From Zea mays (taxonomy: Eukaryota > Streptophyta > Magnoliopsida > Poales > Poaceae): 64,000 nucleotides of DNA. The DNA lies in the NCBI RefSeq assembly GCF_902167145.1, contig NC_050096.1, positions 81,340,683 through 81,404,682 on the forward strand, read 5' to 3'. This document shows positions 46,091 to 57,417 of this stretch, piece by piece. Numbering within the stretch: position 1 is the first letter of the stretch; the number at the start of each line of letters is the position of its first letter. The notes under the pieces are model-generated. The model was not told the DNA's origin, made no database searches, and worked only from the letters and a program-made list of their open reading frames with translations. The position numbers were made by a program, and so were the translations under genes.

Positions 46091-49000
46091 TCAACGTCAC
46101 CTTCCCCCGGACACTCCAAGGCTGGGGAGTTCACCTCAAAGAGCTCCACGAGTCAGACACTCCTTTCTTCGGCATCGTGCCGACTGAAGGAGAATACCCG
46201 CTGAGCCACATCTACATGTCCGTCACCTTCGGAACTCCGGAGAACTACAGAACCGAGTTCCTGAGGTTCGATGTGGCAAACTTCGACTGTGGGTACAACG
46301 CCATCATCGGGAGACCGGGATTGGCAAAATTCATGGCCATTTCGCATTACACGTACATGATATTGAAGATGCCAGGGCCGCAAGGAATCATAACTGTGCA
46401 CGCTGACTTCCAAGGTGCCGCAGAATGTTTCCGAGTGGCCATCCAGGCGGCCCTCACCACCAAACCATCTGCGACTTCTTCGACGCAGGCAAACTCCAAG
46501 CCTGTGGAAGACCTTGCAGCACCCGCAAATGAAGCTCAAGCCACGACCTCTATGCGGCCGACTGAAGAAACCAAAAGGATCAATCTTGGGTTCGCTGATG
46601 AGCGCAAGACTGCCATCATCAGCTCTAGCCTGGATGACAAATAGGAAGGCGCGCTCGTCCAGTTTCTGCAAGATAACCGAGACGTATTTGCATGGCAACC
46701 TGCGGATATGCCGGGAGTCCCGAGAGAACTGGCCGAGCACAAACTGAAGGTCTATCCCCAGGCGAGGCCGATTCGGCAAAAACTACGTCGCTTCACGCCC
46801 GACAAGAGAGAGGCCATTCGCGCTGAGCTGGCCCGCTTGGTCGCGGCTGGGTTTATTAGAGAGGTGTTACACCCCGAGTGGTTAGCCAACCCTGTTCTTG
46901 TACTCAAAAAGAATAAAGTGGATTGGCGCATGTGCGTCAACTATACGGATCTCAACAAACACTGTCCAAAGGATCCCTTCGGGCTTCCTAGGATAGATCA
47001 GGTGATAGATTCCACCGCTGGATGTTCTGTGCTGTCTTTCCTGGATTGCTACTCCGAATGTCATCAGATTAGCTTGGCAAAGGAAGACGAGGAAAAAACA
47101 GCGTTCATCACTCCGTTCGGTGCTTTCTGCTATACCTCCATGCCGTTCGACCTCAAAAACGTTGGAGCGACTTATCAGAGAGCCATTCAAACGTGCTTAG
47201 CCGATCACTGGGGCAAGCGTGTGGAAGCCTATGTAGATGATGTGGTAATCAAAACGGAGAACTCGGAAAATTTCATCGAAGATTTACAGCTGGTTTTCAA
47301 TAGTCTACGGCGATATCGATGGAAGCTTAATCCCGAAAAATGTGTCTTTGGGGTACCGGCAGGAAAGCTACTCGGATTTATTGTCAGCCACCGGGGAATT
47401 GAAGCTAATCCGGATAAGATTGAAGCTATCATGAAAATGGAGGCACCACGATCACAAAAGAAGGTTCAGAGACTTACCGGATGTATGGCAGCCCTGAGCA
47501 GATTCATATCCAGGCTGGGAGAAAAAGGCTTACCATTTTACAAGCTACTCAAGAAGGTGGATAAGTTTCAGTGGACTTCAGAAGCACAGGAAGCCCTAGA
47601 TGCACTGAAAAAATTCTTGACGACACCACCAGTGCTGAAGCCGCCACGACGAGCCACGTCAACTCAACCAGCTGAAGATTTGCTGCTGTATATCTCTTGC
47701 ACGACTCACGTGGTAAGCACCGCGTTGGTAGTCGAGCGAACAGAAGAAGGACATGCCTACCCAGTGCAACATCATGTTTATTTCATCAGTGAAGTTCTGG
47801 GTCCCTCAAAGAAAAGTATCCTCAAGTTCAGAAGCTATTATATGCAGTACTTCTAACTGACTGCAAGCTACGTCACTACTTTGACGACCACAAAGTCATA
47901 GTAGTCAGTGGTTTTCCGATAGGGGATATTCTTCACAACAAGGAAGCCATTGGCCGAATAGCCAAGTGGGCCTATGAACTGGGATCTCATGACATCGAAT
48001 TTCGACCTCGCACTGCCATCAAAACTCAATCATTGGTTGACTTCGTATCAGAATGGACTGAACAACAAGTACCAGATAACCTAGAAACCGCGGAAGTATG
48101 GCGAATGTATTTTGATGGCTCGTTGAAACTGCAGGGAGCAGGCGCGGGAATTCTCTTTACCACACCTGGAGGCGAGCACCTCAAATATGCCCTCCATTTG
48201 CTATTTCCAGCCTCCAACAACCCAGCCAAATATGAAGCTCTGATTCATGGACTGAACATTGCTATATCACTAGGCATCAAGAGACTGATGGTATACGGAG
48301 ATTCTTTGGTAGTCATAAGCCAGATAAACAAAGAATGGGACTGTTCGAGCGATTCAATGGGAAAGTACTGCACCGCCGTCCGGAAACTAGAAGATAAATT
48401 CGAGGGTCTGGAATTTCACCATGTAGAAAGAGATCGAAACACGGCAGCTGATGTATTGTCCAAGCTAGGATCCAGTCGAACTCAGGTCCCACCTGGAGTC
48501 TTCGTACAAGAGATACTGCATCCAAGCATCTCAATGGACCAGGCAGAAGAATGTAATATCGTGAACCAACCAGAGTCAGATTCTGATGACTGGAGAAGGC
48601 CGATCATCAGATATATAAAGAATGAAGAGGAACCAGATGACAAAAATGCAGCCGAGCGCATCGCTAGACAGTCAGCTCACTACACACTCATTGGGGAGAC
48701 ACTATACAGAAGGGGTGCATCGGGCGTCCTCATGAAATGCATTCTCTCATCTACTGGGAAGCAATTTATAGATGAGGTCCATGCTGGGCAATGTGGAATA
48801 CACGCAGCATCCAAGACACTAGTCGGGAAGGTCTTTAGGTCGGGATTCTATTGGCCAACGGCGAAAAGTGATGCAGCCGAGTTAGTTCAGAGGTGCGAAG
48901 CTTGCCAGTACTTGTCAAAGCAACAACATCTACCAGCACAGCAACTGCAGACCATACCAGTAACTTGGTCGTTCGCATGCTGGGGACTGGATATGATTGG

Positions 49001-49829
49001 ACCTTTCAAGAAAGTTCAAGGAGGATACACTCATGTACTGGTAGCAATCGACAAATTCACTAAATGGATAGAGTTCAAACCCATTGCTTCTTTAACCTCA
49101 GCTAAGGCCGTGGAATTCATACAAGACATAATATTCAGATTCGGAATACCGAACAATATCATAACTGACCTAGGATCCAACTTCACAAGTTCAGAGTTCT
49201 TCGATTTCTGCGAGCAAAAGAGCATTCAGATCAAGTATGCTTCGGTGGCACACCCAAGAGCCAACGGGCAGGTTGAACGAGCTAACGGGATGATATTGGA
49301 GGCACTCAGGAAGAAAGTCTTCGATAAAAACGAAAAGTTTGCAGGAAAGTGGATAAGGGAGTTGCCCTACGTTGTTTGGAGCCTAAGAACTCAACCTAGT
49401 CGAGCTATACATGGAAATACTCCTTTCTTCATGGTCTACGGGTCAGAGGCAGTACTACCTGCTGACCTCAAGTTTGGGGCGCCAAGGTTGATCTTTGAAA
49501 GCATAGCAGAAGCCGAGGCCACTAGGCTAGAGGATGTTGATGTACTCGAAGAAGAACGGCTGAACACAGTAATTCAATCAGCACGATACCAGCAAACTCT
49601 GAGACGCTATCACGACAAGGTCGTGCGACGACGATCCTTTGCAGCGGGAGATCTCGTCCTCCGCCGAATTCTAACGGGGGAGGGACGGCACAAGTTGTCA
49701 CCCCTATGGGAAGGACCATTCATAGTAGCAGAAGTCACTCGGCCGGGATCATATCGTCTCACTCAGATGGACGGCACGGAAATTGGGAACTCCTGGAATA
49801 TAGAACACCTCAGGAAGTTTTATCCCTAG
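46084..49829 (+). pseudogene. pol: Element F pol: protease-RT-RNase H-aRNase H-integrase
   Basis: Protease (SSINVTFP, YNAIIGRPGL) is at 46084-46640, then TAG 46642-46644 where Gln is likely. RT (46708-47856) has NYTDLNKHCPKDPFGLPRID and YVDDVVIK (about 47230-47253). One A is missing near 47813, shifting RNase H into another frame; LLYAVLLT..LRHYFDDHK continues at 47838-47890. The second RNase H (FDGSLKLQGAGAGILF, KYEALIHGLNIA) and integrase (HHCC-like segment, TDLGSNF where DNG is usual, HPRANGQVERANG) are open to 49829. The integrase DLG in place of DNG is an oddity. This would be the enzyme set of Grande. Confidence 0.88.
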
Positions 49830-49934
49830 CTGTATTTCAAAAGCTATCAGGACGACAATGTACTCTGTAAAATGGGAAATATGTCATCAATAAAAAAGGC
49901 TTCAAGTATACTTAGTTTGTTCATGATCGACCTA

Positions 49935-50945
49935 CATTCTTACTTAACTCAGGGTGACCACTATGCCCTGCTAACGGAGCAATCGGCTCAAGTCGGCAAC
50001 GACTTAAGACGGTGCAACATGCTCGCGCTTACTTAACCCGGGGTTACCACTATGCCCTGCTAACGGAGCAATCGGCTTAAGTCGGCAACGACTTAAGATG
50101 GTGCAACATGCTCGCGCTTACTTAACTCGGGGTGACCACTATGCCCTGCTAACGGAGCAATCGGCTTAAGTCGGCAACGACTTAAGACGGTGCAACATGC
50201 TCGCGCTTACTTAACTCGGGGTGACCACTATGCCCTGCTAACGGATCAATCAGCTTAAGTCGGCAACGACTTAAGACGGTGCAACATGCTCGTGCTTATT
50301 TAGCTCGGGGTGACCACTATGCCCTGCTAACGGAGCAATCGGCTTAAGTCGGCAACGACTTAAGACGGTGCAACATGCTCGCGCTTACTTAACTCGGGGT
50401 GACCACTATGCCCTGCTAACGGTGCAATCGGCTTAAGTCGGCAACGACTTAAGACGGTGCAACATGCTCGCGCTTACTTAACTCGGGGTGACCACTATGC
50501 CCTGCTAACAGAGCAATCGGCTTAAGTCGGCAACGACTTAAGACAGTGCAACATGCTCGTGCCTACTTAACTCGGGGTGACCACTATGCCCTGCTAACGG
50601 AGCAATCGGCTTAGGTCGGCAACGACTTAAGACGATACAACATGCTCACGCTTACTTAACTCAGGGTGACCACTATGCTCTGCTAACGGAGCAATCGACT
50701 TAAGTCGGCAACGACTTAAGACGGTGCAACATGCTCGCGCCTACTTAACTCGGGATGACCACTATGCCCTGCTAACGGAGCAATCGGCTTAGGTCGGCAA
50801 CGACTTAAGACGATACAGCATGCTCACGCTTACTTAACTCGGGACTACTACTATGCCCTATTAACAAAAGCAATCGATTTAAGTCAGCAACGACTTAAGG
50901 CGATTCCACATGCTTACGATTACTCATATAGGGGCGACCTCTATA
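49935..50945. repeat. 89-bp tandem array with hairpins in F
   Basis: About 11 units of 89 bp: GTGACCACTATGCCCTG starts recur at 49954, 50043, 50132, 50221, 50310, 50399, 50488, 50577, 50666 and 50755, then decayed units to 50945. Nearly every unit has arms CTTAAGTCG and CGACTTAAG around GCAA. The array follows pol and precedes the 3' end of the antisense gene. Confidence 0.93.
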
Positions 50946-51116
50946 TCCCGTGAAGAAGTTTCAAAATCATCATACATCATTTTACTCCTGCAAATTTAGA
51001 TACTGCTGAATTCTAAAACGATAGGAGAGTAACAGTAACATTCAAATGTCAAGCTGGTGTCCTCTAACAAAATATCTAAGCACGATAACCGCGCGCTCAA
51101 AGCACGCAATGTTTCT

Positions 51117-54100
51117 CTATTTTGCAACATTCTTCTCAGGAGCAACCGATGAAGAAGGGCGACTCGAGGAATTAGGAGCAGCGTTCACATCAGCCTTTAT
51201 ATCATCGGGAACAATCACGCCGGGTCTCCTCATCAAGATCCGCCCCGCGCGAATGGCTTTATCCATGGCTCTGTCGCGTTGGGCCCTCAGAGTAACGGAA
51301 GTTTCTTCAGCAACTTTGACAGCCAACTGAGCGGTCTCTAGCTCCTGGGTGATGGACTTCTTGGAAGCACACAGTTCCTTGATAGCAGCATCCTTAGCTG
51401 ATATCAACTGCCTGAGACGGATCACGTCATCCGTGGATTCCTGCAGCTTACAGCGATGATTGTCTAACTCCTCCATGGTGAAGCGATGACTCCTCTCTAG
51501 GATGGTCAACGAGTTGCTAGAGTCACGATATAGCCTGTCAAGATTGTCACGAGAAGCAACGAGGGCACGTTTTTCTTCCTGCAAACAAGAATCAGCTTCT
51601 TCAAACATCAAGCAAGCAATAAGAACACGAAAACACAAGGCACAGATTCATAAGTCACCTTTTCAGAATCAAGCTGAGCGCGAAGAGCAGAGTTCAACAT
51701 GTTAGCGTCATTCAGAGCAGCAGAGACCTGGGCCAGCTCAGTCTGGCTTTGGGAATACTTTTCCTCAAAATCAGAGCACCGCCGGACCAGATCAGCCTGA
51801 CTTTGAGAATGTTTCTCTTCAAGAACAGAAAACAATCAAGCAAAAGGATCAAATTGAGAAGCAGTTTAATAAGGTAGACGAAGGGAAGCATAAAAGCACT
51901 AACCAGCATTCGTCGCCTCTAAGTCAGAGACACGCTGTTGAAGTAGCACAGGATTCCAACGTGCCAGAGATGAAGCTCTTTCTAGAACAGAAGCACCCTG
52001 CAACTTCAGCTGACTAGCCATCTCGTCCACCAATGCCTGATATTGACAGCAGATGAGTGTAATGACAGCAGTTCGTCCGGTGTAAAAGTCAAACTAGAAT
52101 AGATCATAGTACCTGGAGGTTGGAGAAGAATGAGGGGACTCCCAAATCGTGAGAAAACAATTGATGGCTTGGCGTAGGGTCACCATCCAGAGCAACTTGC
52201 AATGAACTAGCAGGAACCAATTCGGTGTCATCAGCAGAGCCCAAAACTTGGTCGTCAGGAACGCTAGCCTCTAAAGCGACTCCCTGACCAAAAGCTTGGG
52301 CTACCACCATGCAACCAGAGTGTGGAGAAGATCCTGCGTGAACATCCATGGAAGTACAAGAGGGAGACCCCGCTCGGACACCCTCGGGGGCTGGGTCATA
52401 GTTTGCGCTACCCACTTGAGCTGGATCGTCTCCGGCAATACCCTCGGGGGCTGGGCCGCGGCTTACGCTTCCCACCCGAGCTGAATCATCCCCGACAACA
52501 CCCTCAGGGATCTCTGGAACCATATCTTCAAGAGTCTGATCAAAGTTCGTCAGAGACAATTCTTGTAGACCAATGAGGGCAGACAGAGCAGGAGAAGGAA
52601 CTCCACTACTTTCCCCACTGGCTACACATTGCCGACTGTTCTTCCGAGTCAAAGGGACCTCATCTTCTTCCTCCCCCTCGTTTTCATCAGCAACACAGAC
52701 AACACACCCATTGGGTTCAGCGACAGATGGATCACACCTATTGGGATCAGCGACAGATGAATCACACCCATTGGGGTCAGCGTCGGTAAATTCAGGCACA
52801 GGCACTTCCTCAGCAGCAGGAACCGAAGAACCAACATCTCGATCCAAGCTAGATACTCGCTGAAGACGTCTCTTTTTCTTTTTCTGCTCATCAGCAGGAG
52901 AATCAAGTTGATTGGCTCGGCAAGGGCATTTCGGGCGAACACTGACAGGCCTCTGAATATCCAAGGTTGTACCAGCTTCCGGGAAAGGCGCCACCACCAA
53001 TGTCCCAGCAGGAGCAACATCAGAAGAGTCCTCAACCAGCATATCAAGCATAGCACTTATCTCTGCATCACTAGGATCCAAAGGCACCTCAAAGTGGACC
53101 TGCCGTTCATCATCAGGAATTTCTCCAATCGAAGCAACCAAAGCACTAACTTCTTCGGTAGAGGGTCGCATTCTAAGGCCCAAACCACCATCAGCAGCAC
53201 GGGGATTCGACACAAAATGAGTAAAGACCTTGGAAGGAGGCAGGTTCCAGATCGAGTATGCGACAGGGGCGCCAACATTTGATACCTTGCCTCTAAGTAT
53301 CATTTCAAGCCGGTTCACCAAGTCTATAGCGGGAATTCTTCTGTTGGTGACCCAGGTTGAGTCAGCTAGACCTCGATACAGATAGGCCGGGTATGCCCTG
53401 TCCTTCAAAGGCTGAATGTTCTTGAAGACAAAATCAGCAACCACAGCCTCTGCAGTCAGACCCCTCTCCTTCAGCAGTCCAACTTCAGCCAGCAAAGCCC
53501 CTGCCTCAGCCACCTCCTGGTCCGTGGGGGACTCGGTCCAGCTCGGAGTACGAACATCCGACTGTCTCCCTGACCGTGGAGGGAGAGATTTTCCGTGGTT
53601 CTCAACAATAAACCACTCCAAGCGCCATCCTTTGATACTATCCTTGAGTGGGATTTCAAGGTAGTCAGCTTTCCTCCCACGGCGCATCTCCAAACTCGCA
53701 CCCCCACCAGCTGATGCTGCCCCCCAGCCATCCCAGGGCGACAGTGATACAAGTACTTCCACAGTCCAAAATGTGGCAGGACGCCAAGAAAAGCCTCGCA
53801 TAAATGAACATAAATGGAAATTTGCAGAATGGAATTGGGATTCAGATGGGTCAAATTAAGGCGATAGAAATCAAGGAGACCGCAGAAAAAGGGAGAAATA
53901 GGAAGAGCGAGACCGCGGAGAAGAAAAGGAACATAAATCACGGATTCGTGGGTATCCTCTGTTGGAACAGTGACCCCGTGGCAAATCCGCCAAGAGCAGA
54001 GCTCCTTCGGAGGAAGGACCCCGATGGACACGAGATGGAGAAGGTCAGGCTCAGAAACAACAGGCATATGGTTACCTGCGAAAGGCAACTAGCTGTTGGG

Positions 54101-54157
54101 GTCGATAGGGGGGATCACAGCAGCGGACGAACTCGAGGCTTTCCGCTTGGGCGCCAT
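51117..54157 (-). pseudogene. Antisense four-exon gene of F (Grande gene-23-like)
   Basis: Exon 1 is 54157-52113, exon 2 is 52036-51904, exon 3 is 51816-51659, exon 4 is 51578-51117. All introns have GT..AG ends (CAG/GTACT..TCAG/G; CTG/GTTAG..GAAG/A; AAG/GTGAC..GCAG/G) and the phases join. Start MAPKRKASSSS. The PF04195-like block is at about 70-150 (FLLRGLALPISPFF, NLTHLNPNSILQISIYV) with LEWFIVEN later. Exons 2-4 encode a coiled coil with a repeated EKHSQSQ/EKYSQSQ motif. Breaks: TAG 54089-54091 and a one-G loss near 53700-53706. Grande is known to carry an opposite-strand gene here. Function unknown. Confidence 0.85.
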
Positions 54158-54274
54158 CTCAACTCCACCGGCGAGCAGAGCGAGAGTCTAATTGCAAAAG
54201 GGCAGAGAGGGTCTGAAGGCAGGAAAGCAAGAACTAGGGCACGAAAAGCAGAGGCAGCCGAAGGCGCAGTACAT

Positions 54275-54286
54275 ATGGGGCTTTCC
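54275..54286 (-). promoter_or_regulatory. Possible decayed TATA region of F antisense gene
   Basis: The minus strand reads CCCCATATGTACTGC about 120 bp before ATG 54157. It sits where the TATA boxes lie in C and D but is a weak match, perhaps mutated. Confidence 0.35.
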
Positions 54287-54318
54287 CGGAGCAGATGCCG
54301 TTTCCAAAAAGCGCCCAG

Positions 54319-54845
54319 TCATCACCCGACGGTTACTTCTAAAACACCAGCGTGCCATGTCATCACCCGACAGGTTATTTCTAAAACGCCGGTGTGCCAC
54401 ATCATCACTCGGCTATTATCTTCAAAGTGGCCGACGCAACCCGTTCTAATTCGGCTGTTATTTCTAAAACGCCGACGTTACCATCAGTCACTCGGCAGTT
54501 ATCTCTAAAACACCGACGTCGTCTTCAGTCACTCGACAGTTATCTCTAAAATGCCGACGTCGTCTGCAGTCACTCGGCAGTTATCTTTAAAACGCCGACG
54601 TCGTCTTCAGTCACTCGGCAGTTATCTCTAAAACGCCGACGTCGTCTTCAGTAACTCGGCAGTTATCTCTAAAACGCCAACGTCGTCATAAGTTACTCGG
54701 CTGTTACCTCTAAAAGCGCCGACGTAGTCATCAATCATTCCAACATTAATTCTAAAACGCTGATGTGGCTTCGTCATCACTTGGACGCTATTTCAAAAGC
54801 GTAAATGTTGATAATAATAACTCGGCCATCACCCCTAAAAGCGAC
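54319..54845. repeat. 41-bp tandem array in F
   Basis: About 12 units containing CACTCGGCAGTTATCTCTAAAACGCCGACGTCGTC-type sequence (position of the units only; period about 41 bp), more regular in the middle (54470-54700) and decayed at the ends. It lies just upstream of the antisense gene start, so it may be promoter-associated. Confidence 0.88.
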
Positions 54846-55098
54846 GATATGATGCCCGAATGACTCAGCTACTACTCCAGAGGAATTGACTTCACATATA
54901 AGGCAAACGGAGGAATGACTTGAAAACTCCAAGTTACGACACAAGCATAACAGACAGAGAACATCACGGACAATAAATATCGCGACAATCATCAACTGAC
55001 TATGAAGCAAAATAATCAACACAGGAGGAGATGAAATCATTCTTCATTAAGGGAAGTTACAGAACTTACAAATCAACTCGTTATGAGTTGATGCTTCC

Positions 55099-55107
55099 CT
55101 ACTACTG

Positions 55108-55141
<34 letters not shown>
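55099..55141. repeat. CTA microsatellite
   Basis: A (CTA)n run with one interruption, followed to about 55180 by further CTACTA blocks. Confidence 0.9.
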
Positions 55142-55233
55142 ACTGCACTCTACTACTCTACACTACTAACTACTACTACATTATTTCATTATACTACTTC
55201 TAATCTATACTAACATCTAAAGACCAGTGGCAT

Positions 55234-55644
55234 CTAGCCACTAGCCTTGCTGCTGCCCTTGCTGCTGCCGCCGTTGCCGCCCTTGCTGCCGCCGTCACCG
55301 CCACCGCCGTTGTCGTCGCCGTCGTCACCGTCGCCTCCGTCGTCGTCGTCTCCTCCATCACCGCCGCTGCCCTCCTCGGACGAGTCCGAAGAGTCCTCCT
55401 CGTCCGAGGAGTATTCCGACTCATCCGAGCCCTCGAGCCCAGAGCGGTCGACGGCCCGGATATAAGTCTAGACCTCTGCGGCAATCCCATGGGAGTCGTC
55501 TGAATCATCAGACGACGCCGGGGGAGAGACGGGAGCCGGAGACCCCTCATACTTGGAGGAGAACTCCTCCTCCGAGTATTCTGAGTCGCCGAAGTCCTCC
55601 GATGGAGGAGTCGGCTCGCGCTTGCGTTTGTTACTCTTGCCCAT
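55234..55644 (-). pseudogene. Second antisense frame of F: acidic low-complexity protein
   Basis: The ATG at 55644 sits in a strong plant context (CCACCATGGG). The frame encodes 136 residues starting MGKSNKRKREPTPPSEDF, then Ser/Glu/Asp-rich (SEYSEEEFSS, SDESEYSSDEEDSSDSSEE) and Gly/Asp-rich sequence, ending at TAG 55234-55236. One in-frame TAG at 55468-55470 interrupts it. The basic KRKRE start suggests a nuclear signal; this is inference. It could be a separate gene or a first exon of the longer antisense gene. Confidence 0.55.
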
Positions 55645-55720
55645 GGTGGAAATGAAGGGAGAAGAAGAAAGCAAGCAGCAGAGAGCAGCAAGAGATGTGA
55701 AAAAACCAGAGAGGCAAAGG

Positions 55721-55733
55721 CACTATTTATAGA
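55721..55733 (-). promoter_or_regulatory. TATA box of the acidic antisense frame in F
   Basis: The minus strand reads TTCTATAAATAGTGCC, about 80 bp before ATG 55644, with a CT-rich leader between. Good match to a plant core promoter. Confidence 0.7.
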
Positions 55734-55769
55734 AGAAGAAGGCAACCACCCACCTCCTACCACGGTCAC

Positions 55770-56310
55770 TGAACAGTCGCAAAAAAATCAATATACACTT
55801 CAAACCGTCTGAAGATACGTCAGGCGGCTGACACCATTTCACGCAACGCAACACCCATTGGGACTCCAGTCAACTGCGCGGGCGATATGATTACACCCGC
55901 GGTCACATCACATTACTACTCAGAAGCAGCCGGCTAAAACACTCAGCGTACCAAGTCGTCCCTTGCCTACACCCATTGGGGAGGGGACGCCCAGGAATTA
56001 TCAGTATATTTTTCAAAACTGTCACATCCATGCAGGGCATGCAATAAATACCTCAAGACAAAAATGAGATATCAGTAAGGATCAAAGGAAAGCCAAATAT
56101 AGCCGGTGAAGTACAAAGTCTGACCGACAGAAGCGACATGAAGACTAGCCAGGGGACGTCCATCGAATGTCCAATCAGTCGCATATCAAATAAATTGCAC
56201 CACCTAGCAAGATATGGGCAGATCACGAACTCGGCTTCAAAGACAAAATACATGCTGACCTCTAAGGCATTCGGAAAAAGAAAGGATGATCCTCAGCAAA
56301 AGGGCACGAA
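55770..56310. other. F 3' noncoding stretch
   Basis: No credible reading frame. ACACCCATTGGG recurs near 55850 and 55970, resembling the tail of the hairpin-purine modules further on. Confidence 0.5.
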
Positions 56311-56312
56311 AT

Positions 56313-56791
56313 GAAGACCTTCGAGTAGATTATTTTCAAAAATCCACTCGAAGCTCGGGGGCTACACCCATTGGGTGCACCTCCGGTGCACCCCATGAAT
56401 CGTCATTTCAAGTCAAGATAATGCTAACTTCTAAAGCATATGGCAAGATCAAAGGCAAGGCTGACTTCCAACAAAGTGCAAGCGGAAAATAAAAATGATT
56501 TCTGATGAAGACCTTCGAGTGGATTATTTTCAGAAATCCGCTCGAAGCTCAGGGGCTACACCATCCGGTGCACCCAATGAAGTTCAGGGTCCTACAGTAC
56601 GAAATGCTGACCTCCAAAGCACGAGTTTGAGACAGAACACCAGTTTTCGAGTGATCAAAGCAGAAGGAGACAATAAGAAATCGTTTTTACCGAACTACCC
56701 GGAAAGCATTTCTTGTCATAAACGAAGACCGCAAGCTGGACCTAGGATCTTTGGGCCGATTATCTCAAAATCAACCCAAAGATCGAGGGCT
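56313..56791 (+). promoter_or_regulatory. F hairpin-polypurine modules and PPT
   Basis: Three related modules: arms 56319-56331/56341-56353, 56513-56525/56535-56547 and 56746-56755/56775-56784, each followed at once by a purine run (GCTCGGGGGCTACACC, GCTCAGGGGCTACACC, GAGGGCT). The last abuts the 3' LTR and is the PPT. A GGGTGCACC/GGTGCACCC hairpin follows the first. Confidence 0.75.
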
Positions 56792-57417
56792 TGTGGGGGA
56801 CAGATATCCCCCGGGTCCACTGGAAGTATAAAAGACCTCATGAAAGGCCCAAGGGCCCAATAAATCGTAAGGTCATTTCTTCGTGGGCCTGGGGAGGAAC
56901 GACCAGTGAAGCGGATCAACACAAGGCCGGATCGGTACGAACCCAGACGGCCCAACAATGTCGAGCGAGTAACCGCCACAGAGACCCAACTTTCCCGCGC
57001 TGGAACCCCGTACAGTGGAACCAAGCGAGGATGAGTCGGCAGAACTATAGGAAGATAGGCTCAATCAGTTCACTATCTCTTAGGTGCGCATTGTTATCAT
57101 ATCCGCATGTATTGCCTCACGGTCGAATATATAAGGCCTAAAGGGCACCCCTTCAGATCGATCCCACTACTCAGCCATCCACCCCAAACTCTCTACGCTC
57201 TAGCGTTAGAGAGCTCCCTTGTAATCCACCACATAAAGCATTCTCACCAGGACGTAGGGTGTTACGCATCTCAAAACGGCTCAAACCTGTAAAAACTGTC
57301 CATTGTTCTTTGTGCATCCGGCACGAACCATTTAGCTACAGTCGGTGACACCGTCCTACTCCTAAAAACACCTTGAGGGGCAACCCCGGGTGTGCGGTCG
57401 GACCCAAAACACCGACA
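56792..57417 (+). repeat. Element F 3' LTR
   Basis: 626 bp, TATA box at 56827-56834. About 18 differences from the 5' LTR, mostly transitions. Confidence 0.93.

Larger units (their letters stand above)
43127..57417 (+). mobile_element. Element F: Grande-like Tat gypsy element
   Basis: 14,291 bp, plus strand. Two 626-bp LTRs (43127-43752, 56792-57417) differ at about 18 sites by eye. The target duplication is gcgaa/acgaa (one mismatch, a G to A at a CpG). The PBS TGGCGCGCCAGGTAGGGG is at 43755. Gag-pol is 43799-49829, then about 7 kb with an 89-bp repeat array, a four-exon antisense gene, a 41-bp array, a second antisense frame and the PPT. Size, LTR length and antisense gene match Grande of Zea. 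Gag and pol have frameshifts and a stop, so it is inactive. Confidence 0.92.

Noticed and set aside
49935..50945. Regular repeats with palindromes resembling a CRISPR array
   Set aside because: Units are 89-bp direct tandem repeats with no unique spacers, in a plant retrotransposon.
55200..55769. 189-codon minus-strand frame rich in R, T and A
   Set aside because: It is an out-of-frame shadow of the acidic frame starting at 55644, caused by GAC/GAG-rich low-complexity sequence.
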